Shown here in pieces: positions 9,800-18,300 of a stretch of 64,000 bases of DNA (position 1 is its first letter; each line of letters opens with the position of its first letter). Both the position numbers and the translations under genes were made by a program. The DNA is taken from contig NC_087198.1 of NCBI RefSeq assembly GCF_035594125.1, positions 7,246,082 to 7,310,081 on the forward strand, in the 5' to 3' direction. The notes under the pieces are model-generated. The model saw nothing but the letters and a program-made list of their open reading frames with translations. It was not told the origin of the DNA and searched no databases. Source of the stretch: Scylla paramamosain (lineage: Eukaryota; Arthropoda; Malacostraca; Decapoda; Portunidae).

Positions 9800-9819
9800 C
9801 TATATCATGTAAATTTTAA

Positions 9820-9825
9820 AATAAA
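9820..9825 (+). promoter_or_regulatory. Likely polyadenylation signal for the macro-domain gene
   Basis: AATAAA 21 bases past the stop codon, followed by a GT-rich stretch ('TGATGTGTGTTTG'). Confidence 0.55.
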
Positions 9826-9976
9826 GTTGATGTGTGTTTGACAAATCGAGTATAAATGTATTCCTTAATTGGGTGACCGTTATTATTTATTTTGATCATG
9901 GCGGGAGCAGCATATCAGACAGAAATAAATAGCCGGTGATTATGCTCGACGTCTTATTCATGACGTGACAACCATC

Positions 9977-10405
9977 ATGACGAGAGCGTTCACACCTCCC
10001 ACTCGAGCGGAATACGACTTGCTTTTTACGCAAAGCAAAGGTGGAGGCTTAGACGACATCCGGGTTTTTATTCCACCCCATTCAAGAAGAGGTGGCGGTC
10101 TATTTTCCGTTTTGAGTGGCTTTGCTAAAAGAGCAATTCCCTTTCTCATGCGCACTGTAGCACCCGAAGCGCTCCAAATGGGAAAAGGTTTATTAACAGA
10201 TGTTTTAGAAGGGAAGCGACTTCGCGAATCATTAAGAAATAGAGGTGTTGCAGCCGTGAAGGGTGTGGGGGAAAGGATAGTTCGAGGCGGACGAGTAATG
10301 AAAAAGAGGAAAGTTGGAGTCGGAAAAAAAAAAAAAAAGAGAAAACCACCAACCAGGCAACTGAAAAGAAAGACTTGCTATAAAGCAGATATCTTCAATA
10401 TTTAG
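9977..10405 (+). CDS. Gly-rich basic small Polinton protein, possibly core/pX- or pVI-like (142 aa)
   Basis: Starts at ATG 9977. Two Gly-rich blocks ('KGGGL' near residue 22, 'RRGGGLFSVLSGF' near 38-50) lead into a helix-rich middle with 'ALQMGKGLLTDVLEGK..RESLRNRG', then a strongly basic tail with a Lys run (from A8 at about 10324) and a C-terminal 'ADIFNI'. Glycine-rich, basic proteins with a final 'DIF' motif are frequent beside the capsid gene of Polintons and have been compared to minor virion proteins of adenoviruses. That comparison is from memory and uncertain. It lies 13 bases upstream of the capsid gene. Confidence 0.55.
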   Translation: MTRAFTPPTRAEYDLLFTQSKGGGLDDIRVFIPPHSRRGGGLFSVLSGFAKRAIPFLMRTVAPEALQMGKGLLTDVLEGKRLRESLRNRGVAAVKGVGERIVRGGRVMKKRKVGVGKKKKKRKPPTRQLKRKTCYKADIFNI

Positions 10406-10418
10406 CTTAGTCGCAAAG

Positions 10419-11786
10419 ATGACTCATTACGGTCCGGATGTGCAGGGTGGAGCGACCTCCACCCCCCTGAGCAATTATCTGACGGCCGTGAGTGAGAACT
10501 TTCCGCGGGTGAATCGCTTGCATACCATCGAATCGTCAGTCGCTGCGAGGGGAAAGTTGGACGTATTACCCGTTAATTTAGATGCAAATGCTAATAATCA
10601 TGCGGGGATCAACGATCCTTACATTGAATTTAGACTGCCTGGTATTCCAGGGCAATTTTTGGATCTATCAACGCTGTCTCTAGAATTGCGAGTTAGCGCG
10701 ACGAAGGCAGACGGCGCGCCACTAGACGATGGCGATCACGTCGTTTTTAGTAATGGTTTGAATAATACGATGTTTAAGTCATGCGCTTGTTATTTTAACG
10801 AACAGCTTGTGGAGTCATCCTCTTTGTTCAACTATCACGCCTTCATTAAAATGATTACAACAATCCCTCAGGATAAAATTGACTCTATCGGTCGCGTCGC
10901 CTTCTACCATCGCGATTATGATGGATCAAAAGGCATAATCAATAAATTTGATGAAGACTATTTCACGGGAGGGAATAAAGACGAGAAACAAATGATGAAA
11001 GATTGTAAAACGCACGGCATTTCGATGACTGCGCCTTTGTTTTCGGATATATCAAGTCTGGACGCTTATCTGCTTGACTCTGTTGATGTGAGAATTCGAT
11101 TAGAATTGGCTAACAAAACATGGATTCTTAATTCACACCAAGATGCCAGCAGTTTCAAATTTAAGCTCGAGATGGCTAAGTTATGGGTTGACCGCGTCAC
11201 GCCACATCCGCCCGCCTTAGAATCGTTAAATAACTCCTTGACTCGAAATCCAATGCAATACACTTTTAATAGAACGCTCAATAAAACGTATGTGTTAGCC
11301 GCCAATCAAACGTCTTTGATTGCCGAATTACCTTTTGCGCAAATCATACCTCAAAATTTGACCATGGCAATAGTTGATATGGACAGCTTACAAGGCGTAA
11401 TTGATAAGAATGGTTTATATTTTCAACACGCCGATCTGTCACATGTACATATCACCGTGAACGGGGCGACCATTTATAACGTTCGCAGCTCTTTCCCGCA
11501 TCACGCGTCAAAATTGTTTTACACGACCCTTGAGTCACTAGGATTGGACACGCGTAATTCCCTAACATTTGATGCATTCAATAAAGGTCGGACAGTATGT
11601 TTCTTTAACTTTGTGACGGAGGACGTGCACAATGCCATCCCTCTGGATAAATCAGGAAATCTAAGAATTAATCTGTCGTTTGCCAAGGGACGTAATCACA
11701 ACCGCGTCATAATGTTTTTCGCCGACACTACTGGCGTCATAGAAATTGATCATTATCGTCACGTTCGCTGCATTGTCCGCGCATAA
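10419..11786 (+). CDS. MCP: Major capsid protein candidate, double jelly-roll type (455 aa)
   Basis: A 455-residue beta-rich protein, the right size for the hexon-like Polinton capsid subunit. It has the first-strand pattern 'IEFRLPG...FLDLS...L.L' (about residues 68-92), an 'NGLNNTMF' segment with 'CYFNEQLVESS' (about 110-130), a long insertion with 'YDGSKGIINKF', and near the C-terminus 'LTFDAFNKGRTVCFFNF' with 'LRINLSFAKG' and 'RVIMFFADTTGVIEID'. These blocks resemble the invertebrate proteins that I know as Polinton/adintovirus-type capsid proteins. No signal or membrane segment is seen. It lies between the Gly-rich minor protein and the maturation protease, as expected for a morphogenesis cluster. 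The capsid assignment is by pattern and context. Confidence 0.72.
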   Translation: MTHYGPDVQGGATSTPLSNYLTAVSENFPRVNRLHTIESSVAARGKLDVLPVNLDANANNHAGINDPYIEFRLPGIPGQFLDLSTLSLELRVSATKADGAPLDDGDHVVFSNGLNNTMFKSCACYFNEQLVESSSLFNYHAFIKMITTIPQDKIDSIGRVAFYHRDYDGSKGIINKFDEDYFTGGNKDEKQMMKDCKTHGISMTAPLFSDISSLDAYLLDSVDVRIRLELANKTWILNSHQDASSFKFKLEMAKLWVDRVTPHPPALESLNNSLTRNPMQYTFNRTLNKTYVLAANQTSLIAELPFAQIIPQNLTMAIVDMDSLQGVIDKNGLYFQHADLSHVHITVNGATIYNVRSSFPHHASKLFYTTLESLGLDTRNSLTFDAFNKGRTVCFFNFVTEDVHNAIPLDKSGNLRINLSFAKGRNHNRVIMFFADTTGVIEIDHYRHVRCIVRA

Positions 11787-11792
11787 GCCGTC

Positions 11793-12365
11793 ATGAATGC
11801 ACGTGAAATACAGGCCGGTCTAGCAGGCATCTTGGGCGATCGAGTTTATTTTTTAGGCTGTCACGATCATCGCCATGTGACAGATCTGATAAATCTTGCC
11901 AGAAAACAGGTGAAGCCATGCGTTTTCATTCTAAATACATTGAGTGACTCAAAGACCATGGGCCACTGGATTACTGTTTATCTTAATTTTCAAAGTCAGA
12001 CCATAGGCTATTACGATAGCTATAACTTGCATCCCAAATACAATTCCGCTGTCTTACATCATTTTATGCAAACTTGTCCACATATGAAAATTAGCACATT
12101 AAATTATCGACTTCAGGGGTTGAATTCCCTCGTGTGTGGCATTTATTGCATGTTCTTTTGCCTTCTACTGAGTTGGCATACATTAAAACGTGCAATGTGC
12201 ATTATTCACGCCACCTTCAAAAAGCATCAATATCTATATAATGACAAAAAAATTACTCGTATGGCATACGTAATATTTCGTAATATGCCGCATTGCATGC
12301 CTACGTTTTGCCCAGCCGGCAGCCAGGCGAGATGTCGTAACATCTGTAAAGCGGTAATAAGGTAG
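11793..12365 (+). CDS. PRO: Adenain-like (C5) cysteine protease (190 aa)
   Basis: Virion maturation protease of the adenovirus type. Catalytic residues fit H58 (MGHWITVY), D75 (YYDSYN), Q108 (RLQGLN) and C115 (LVCGIYC), in the order and spacing of adenain. The 'NTL....GHWI' lead-in is the common family signature. Length is normal (about 190-200 aa). The C-terminus is Cys-rich ('CMPTFCPAG.QARCRNIC'). It starts six bases after the capsid gene stop and is followed at once by a G-rich tract. The frame is intact. Confidence 0.9.
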   Translation: MNAREIQAGLAGILGDRVYFLGCHDHRHVTDLINLARKQVKPCVFILNTLSDSKTMGHWITVYLNFQSQTIGYYDSYNLHPKYNSAVLHHFMQTCPHMKISTLNYRLQGLNSLVCGIYCMFFCLLLSWHTLKRAMCIIHATFKKHQYLYNDKKITRMAYVIFRNMPHCMPTFCPAGSQARCRNICKAVIR

Positions 12366-12368
12366 ATT

Positions 12369-12397
12369 GGGGGGTGGGGTGGGGGTGGGAAAGGGGG
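12369..12397 (+). promoter_or_regulatory. G-rich tract, potential G-quadruplex
   Basis: Four or more G-runs of 3-6 bases separated by single T or AAA, starting three bases after the protease stop codon. It could affect transcription end or replication, but no function is shown by sequence alone. Confidence 0.5.
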
Positions 12398-12482
12398 TCA
12401 ATATGGGGTAATTGCTGACGGATAAGCGTCACTTCGCCATCACCTCTCAACCCAGTCGGACGTCGAAGCCTCATCTCCAAGA

Positions 12483-13183
12483 ATGGAGCAAGCTAACAAA
12501 CATTTCATCTTGAGAACTGCGGGTGAGTACGCCATTACCTTGCACGGCATCTGACATCTTCACCATTGTAAATTACATTAACGTTCTTTGCCAATGAATA
12601 AGAAGAGGGAGAGTGGGAGGGGAAATAAAAACTTTTCCATTGTTCTCATCGTTTTTTTTTTTTTTTGTCTGTTACAGAACGCATCTCTTTCCGCTTTGAT
12701 ATCTATCTGGGCGATGCTGGGGGTAAGCGAAGCCGTGCTGACCATGAGGATGTCAATGTGGAGAAAATGTCAGAACCTGCAAAGAAGAAATTGATCTTTA
12801 GTGATGACGACATGTCGCCACTGCCGGCCAGCCCACCTCCTGACGCTCCATCAGGACAGGAGTCGCAACAGCAGCAGCCGACATCGCAGTCGATTCCGCC
12901 ACCTCAGGAGTCGCTGATGCCACCTCCGACCGAAGCACAGCCGCAACGGTCAGATGAGTCGACAGTAGGCGGCAAAGAGGGTCAGGAGGTGAAGAAGAAG
13001 TCGCAGGAAAACAGAAAAAAAAAAAATATTCCCCCTAACACGCCAGAGGACGACAGCACACCAAAACTCCCCGTTGCTCCAGCCGCCCCTCGTAAGAAGC
13101 TGGTTCCTAGAGTTATTAAAACTACGCCCGTCATTGACAGCGATGACGATGATCTCTTCGCCTTCAATTCGCAAATGTTTTGA
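12483..13183 (+). CDS. Spliced small protein with acidic C-terminus, unknown (181 aa)
   Basis: Proposed exons are 12483-12522 and 12678-13183, joined by a phase-1 intron with donor GTGAGT and a long pyrimidine tract ending in TTACAG. Without splicing the second exon has only an ATG inside the polypyrimidine tract (12665), which is implausible. The protein starts with a 13-codon exon, then a possible nuclear signal 'GGKRSRAD', 'PAKKKLIFSDDD', a long Pro/Gln/Ser-rich low-complexity middle, a Lys-rich stretch, and the end 'VIDSDDDDLFAFNSQMF'. The two hydrophobic-plus-acidic motifs (LIFSDDD, VIDSDDDD) resemble SUMO-interacting motifs. The acidic-aromatic tail also resembles tails of replication accessory proteins. 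Both readings are inference. AATAAA at 13232 is a fitting 3' signal. Confidence 0.68.
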
Positions 13184-13231
13184 ATGAAAGAGATGTATTT
13201 GCCCTAATAAGCAATGAGCTGTATTTGTCCT

Positions 13232-13237
13232 AATAAA
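13232..13237 (+). promoter_or_regulatory. Likely polyadenylation signal after the acidic-tail gene
   Basis: AATAAA 49 bases after the stop, followed by a second AATAAAA five bases on. Confidence 0.5.
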
Positions 13238-13271
13238 AATAAAATGTTCCATCGACTCTGCATAACCTTTC

Positions 13272-13323
13272 TAATAATAATAATAATAATAATAATAATA
13301 TTAATAATAATAATAATAATAAT
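13272..13323 (+). repeat. (AAT)n microsatellite with one interruption
   Basis: About 17 trinucleotide units, broken once by ATATTAAT, between the last Polinton gene and the inner border of the right TIR. Confidence 0.9.
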
Positions 13324-13474
13324 GATAGTAATAAGACCGCCATCCGACATAAGTATTACGTCAGCCATGCCGCTGGTGGTCGGTGAAAGTGGAAGAGGCC
13401 GCCGCTCCGCCCTGGCCGTCACAGACGCTTTCTCCAGGTAAAAAGGATGGACAGGTAACGGGATCTCGTGCGGC

Positions 13475-14500
13475 AGTCGCGACGACCTTGACCATAGGGG
13501 ATGTATTGAGACGTCGGAGGGAACGCGTGATGGCAACACTCGGTCATCCCACCCTCCAGGATTCCGTGAATGAAAGGGAAAGGGCGACTTCTATGGCAAG
13601 CGCCGTCAGAGTCCCCCTAATCACGCGTGTGTGGCGGGCGGCTGCCACGTCTGGCCGCCAGCCCCCCCATCACCTCTCCTCCCCCCCTCCACCCCCTTTT
13701 CACTCAATTATTTTCCGCCCACCATCATTGATTCATTAGTCATTCCATCGTCGCCGAAGCATAAGGACGCACGCCCCCTCACCTCTCCGTCAGTGTCGCC
13801 GTCACCGTCCCTCCCCCCTCCCTCCCCCCCCTTGGTGTTTGCCGTCGTGAATCACCCCCCCCTTCCCAAGCATGGATCTATGGAAAATTGCTATCAGGAT
13901 CACCATCGCAATATGGCTTGCCGTCAGAGTCGCCCCTGGGTGGGTGGGTTGGGGGTGGGGGGGGGGACGTGAAAGGGCGACCTACACGGCATTGCCGTCA
14001 CAGTCCCCTAGCCACGCGTGTGTGTGGCGACTTCCACGTCTGGCCGCCAGTCCACACCCTCCCCCCTCCTTTCACTCAATTATTTTCCACCCACCATCAT
14101 TGATTCATTTAGTCATTCCATCGTCGCCGAAGGATAAGGACGCACGCCCCCCACCTCTCCGTCAGTGTCGCCGTCACCGTCCCTCCCCCCTCCCTCCCCC
14201 CCACCCCTTGGTGTTGCCGTCGTGAATCGCCATCCTCCCTTTCCCAAGCCTGGGTCTCCATCCTGACATGGACTGCCACTGAAGTCTACGGAAAATTGCT
14301 GTCAGGTTTCCCCATTGCAACTTGATCAGCCCCACACTCACAATATGGCATGCCATCAGAGTCGCTCCTGGGGTGGGGGTGGGATCCCCCTCCCCCCCCC
14401 TCCCCCCCCCTCCCTCCCCCCCCCCTCCCTCCCTCTCCCATCCCCCAACACTCTATTTACAGTCAGGGTCTCCATCCTGAAATGGATTGCCACTCCGGGT
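13475..14500 (+). repeat. Right terminal inverted repeat region of the Polinton
   Basis: 13475-13515 is the inverse of bases 42-1, fixing the inner border at 13475. From there outward the DNA is C-rich and made of recurring short modules such as 'GCCGTCA.AGTC', 'TCCATCCTGA.ATGG' and 'TTGCCACTGA', quite unlike the coding part. Short open frames here are low-complexity and Pro/Ser-rich; I do not consider them genes. Only the inner 42 bp can be confirmed as inverted because the left copy is cut by the window edge. Confidence 0.65.
13598..14250 (+). repeat. Two-copy direct repeat inside the right TIR region (spacing about 371 bp)
   Basis: The block around 13598-13855 ('CACTCAATTATTTTCC', 'CATCATTGATTCATT', 'TCGTCGCCGAAG.ATAAGG', 'GTCGCCGTCACCGTCCCTCC', then 'TTGGTGTT.GCCGTCGTGAAT') recurs at about 13978-14226 with few differences. 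The marker CACTCAATTATTTTCC lies at 13701 and 14072. Confidence 0.85.
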
Positions 14501-14607
14501 AATTGCCATGGGGGTCGAGCCCCCCTAAAAAGGCTTGCCACTGAGGTCCCCATGCAATGGGGACCTCAGTGGCAAGCCTTTTTAGGGGGGCGACCCCCAT
14601 GGCAATT
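14501..14607. repeat. Near-perfect palindrome (arms 53 and 51 nt, 3-nt loop)
   Basis: Left arm 14501-14553 and right arm 14557-14607 are reverse complements apart from a 2-base gap (TCGAGCCCCCC versus GGGGGGCGA). It lies at the outer edge of the C-rich TIR-like block and could extrude as a hairpin. Confidence 0.92.
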
Positions 14608-15334
14608 TCCCAACTACTCTCCGTGGATCGTTAATCCTATTACTGTTTTATGTCATGTGACTACGTCTCTTGAACGCTTGGATTTGGTGGAGCAAGGTGG
14701 CCAGGGTGTGGGGCCAGTGCAAGTGATCTCAGGACTGCTTTGGGCTCCATAGGACCAGTGATGTATGTATAATTTATACTACTATGTTTTCACGTTGTAT
14801 TTTACTGTGGGGTTAGAGAGTTACGCGGTGTTGGGTGAAATAGTGTTATGATGAATATTCAGTATTGGTGTTACATGTTTAGTTTTGATAATAGCGCAGG
14901 TTTTTATTGTTGTGTGAATTTATGACGTGATTCAGGTTACGCTGCATGGTAACTGTCCGAGTGGTGACAAGTGTGCATATTTGAGGCGGCTGTCCAGCAC
15001 TGCTTAGGACAAAAGTGGTGTAGGCTCATTGAATTATGTATACCTTTCAGCATTATGTTTCTTTCCGTATAATGATTATTATTTACATACATGTGTATGG
15101 TGAAAATAGATCATGGATTTGGTACAACATTTTCGCTTTTTCTCTGGTATATTTTACCACTATCAGCTTTGGGGCCATGTTTTGTGGTGTATTTATATCA
15201 TTAACATTGTGAGTTTATTGATTTATTGTACTGGCCAGGATTACATTGTCAGTATCAATTATCTTATTGTGATATATTTATCAGGTTGATATTAAACATT
15301 TGACGGCGCTCAGCCAGGCTACTTTTGTCCTACA
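14608..15334. other. Unassigned AT-rich segment between TIR region and TTAGG-like array
   Basis: About 730 bp without a gene. It may contain the outer end of the Polinton or another insertion. A short inverted pair (GGACAAAAGT at about 15008 and ACTTTTGTCC at about 15321) is the only structure noticed. Confidence 0.5.
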
Positions 15335-18300
15335 GGTATGGTTAGGTGATAATAGGTGAGATTAGGTAATGTTAGGTGAGCTTGGGTGTGGTTAGGTGAG
15401 GTTATGAATGATTATTTGAGGATAGTTGAAGTTAGGTGAGGTTAAGTGAGGTTAAGTAATGTTAGGTGAGGTTAGGTGAAATGAGATGATATTAGCTGAA
15501 GTTTGAGATAGTAGGTTGAGACTAAGATAATTAGGTATGATTAAGAGAGGTTAAGTAACGTTAGGAGAGGTTAGGTGTAGTTATGTGTCGTGAGGTGATA
15601 TTAAGTTAGGTTGGATGAGGTTGAGAGATGTTATGTTTAATTGTCATTAGGTGATTTTATTTGAGGTTATATGGGTTTAGGTTATGTCAGTTGTGCTTAG
15701 GTGTGGTTAGGGAAGGTTCTGTAAGGTTAAGTGAGGTTGGTAGTTGTTAGGTAAGGTTAGGTGTGGTCCGGTGAGGATAGATGAGGTTAGGTGAGTTTAG
15801 GTGGTTAGGTATGATTAGAAGAGTTTAGTTGACGTTAGGTATGGTTAGGAGAGGTTAGATGAAGTTAGGTGAAATTAGGTGTGGTTAGGTCACAATACTT
15901 GAGGTTAGATGACGTTATGTGAGGTTAGGTGAGGTTAGCTGTGAATAAGTGACGTTTTGTGAGGTTAATTGGGGTTAAGAGAGGTTAGATGAGCTTAGGT
16001 GTTAAAATGTGAGGTTGGTTGGGGTTAGGTCAAGTTATGGGAGGTTAGGTGAGGTTATGAAAAAATAGGTGGTTAGGTGAGGTTAGGTATGGTTAGGAGA
16101 GGTTTCGTGAGGCTAGGCAAGGTGAGGTTAGGTGTGATTAGGTGATGTTAGGAGAGGTTAGGTAATGTTAGATGTTGTTACTTGAAGTTAGGTTAGGTTG
16201 GGTTAGGTTAGGAGTGGATAGGTGAGTTAAGGTGAGGTTAGGTTTGGTTATGTGAAGTTAGATGAATTTAGGAGAGTTTAAGTGAGATTAAATAAGGTTA
16301 GAAGACATTATTTGAGGTTAGGTGTGGTCAGATCAGGCTAGGTGAGGTTAGGTGTGATTGGGTGAACTTAGGTAAAGTTAGGTTAGGTTAAGTTAGTTTA
16401 GGTTCGGTTAGGTTAAGTGAGGTTTAGGTGAGGTTAGCTGAGGTTAGGTGAGGTTACATAAGTATAGGCAAAGTGTTACATATGGTTAGGTATGGTTAGG
16501 AGTGGTTAGGTGAGGTTAGGTAAAAATAAGTGAGGTTAGGTGAGGTTATCTGAGGTTATGTGAGGTTAGTTGAGGTCAGGTATGGTTAGGTGAGGTTAGG
16601 TGAGGTTAGGTGTAGTTAGGTGTGATTAGTGAGTTTAGGTTTGATTAGGTGAATTTAGGTGATTTAGGTGAAGTTACATTAAGAGAGTTTAGGTGAGTTA
16701 GGTTTCGTTAGGTGAGGTTAAATTAGGTTAGGTAGGTGAGATAATGTGAGGTTAGGCGAGGTTATTTGAGGTTAGGTGAGGTTATGTGTGGTTAGGTGTT
16801 GTTAGATAACGTTATGTAAGTTTGGGTGAGGATATTTCTGTTAGTGGTGTAGTTAGGTGAGGTTAGGTGTGGTTTTGTGTGGTTAGGAGAGTTTAGGTAA
16901 TGTTAATTAGGGTCATGCTTCGTTAAGGGAAGTTAGGTTAAGTTATGTGTGGATAGGTCTCATTAGGTCTGGTTAGGAGAGGTTAGGTAAGGTTAAGTGA
17001 GGTTAGGTGAGGTTATGATAGGTTAGGTTATGTTAGGTGTGCTTAGGTGAGGTTAAGTGAGGTTAGGTGTACATAACTGACGTTAGGTAAGGGTATGAGA
17101 GGTTAGGTGAAGTTGGGTATGCTTAGATGAGTTTAGGTGAGGTTAGTTGAGGTTAAGTGTGCTTAGGTGAAGTTAAACGAGGTTAGATGTGCTTATATGA
17201 GGTTAGGTGAGGTTATATGATGTCAGGTGTGGTTAGTTGGAGTTGTTTAGATGAAGTTAGATGAAGTTAGTTAAAATTATGTGTGGTTAGGTGGGGTTAT
17301 GGGAAGTTAGGTGTGCTCTTGGGAGGTTAGGTGAAGTTTTGTGTGCTTATGTGTGGTTAGGTGAGGTTATTAAGGGTTAGGTGAGGTTAGATGAGGTTAG
17401 ATAATGCTTGGTGTAGTTAGGTGTTATTATATTAGGTAAGGAGTTTATGAGATGTTAAATGATATTAGAGAAGATTAGGTGAGGTTAGATATGTTTAAAT
17501 GATGGTTAGATGAGGTTATCTGTGGGTAGGTGAATTTAGCTTAGGTTAGTTTAGTTTTAGGTTCGGTAATATTAAGTGAGCTTAGGTGAGATTAGCTAAC
17601 ATTAGATGAGGTTACATTATGTTAGATGACGTTTTGTATGGTTAGTTGATGTTAGGTGTGGTTATTTATGCTTTTGTGTTGTTAAATTAGGTTAGGTGAA
17701 GTTAGGTAAGGTTAGGTGAGGGTAAGTGAGGACAGTTATGTTATTGAGGTTAGATGTAGTTAGGTAAGGTTAGATAAGATTAGATTTTTTGAGGTCTCAT
17801 TAGGTGAAGTTATGTGTGATTAAGTGCGATTAGGTGAGTTTTGTGAGGCGACGTTAGGTTAGCTGAGGTTTGGAGAGGTTAGGTGTGGTTAGGTGCGGTT
17901 AGATGTTATTAGATGAGGTTTGACATCCTTATATGAGATTAGGTGACGTTAGGAGAGGTTAGGTAAGGTTTCGTGAGGTTAGATGTGGTTAGGAGTGGTT
18001 AAGAGAGATTAGGTGAGGTTATGTGAGGTTAGGTGTGTTTAGAAGTGTTTATGTGAGGTTGGTTGAGGTCAGGTTGCGTTGAGTGAGGTTAGGTTAAGTT
18101 AGGTATAGATATGTGTAGTTAGTTGTGGTTAGGAGAGGTTAGGTGAGAATTGGTGAGTTTAGGTGAGGTTAGGTGAGTTTAGGTAAAGTTAATTGAGATA
18201 AGAAGATGTTAGACCAGGCTAATTGAGATGTTAAGAGATGTTAGGTGAGCATAGGTGAGGTTAGGTGAAGCTAAGTAAGGTTTTATATGGATAGGTATGG

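Larger units (their letters stand above)
1..14607. mobile_element. Polinton/Maverick DNA transposon (virus-like), nearly complete; left terminus outside the window
   Basis: The block carries the defining Polinton set on one strand: protein-primed DNA polymerase B, RVE-type integrase with chromodomain, A32-type packaging ATPase, adenain-like protease and jelly-roll-type capsid candidates. Bases 1-42 are an inverted match of 13475-13515, so both terminal inverted repeats are partly in view. The right outer terminus was not identified; it lies somewhere between about 14.6 kb and the start of the TTAGG-like array at 15335, and the end given here is only the end of the recognisable TIR-like material. 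All main reading frames are open, which suggests a recent insertion. Unusual points are intron-containing genes, a macro-domain gene and all genes sharing one orientation. Confidence 0.93.

Noticed and set aside
13367..13560. Possible extra exon pair (donor-like CAG|GTAAAA at about 13439, acceptor-like CTCCAG at about 13560)
   Set aside because: Joining them meets a stop codon within a few codons, so no supported gene.
13383..14225. Several overlapping Pro/Ser-rich open frames on the + strand in the C-rich block
   Set aside because: They lie inside the duplicated TIR-like region, lack ATG starts or splice-consistent structure, and owe their openness to C-rich composition.
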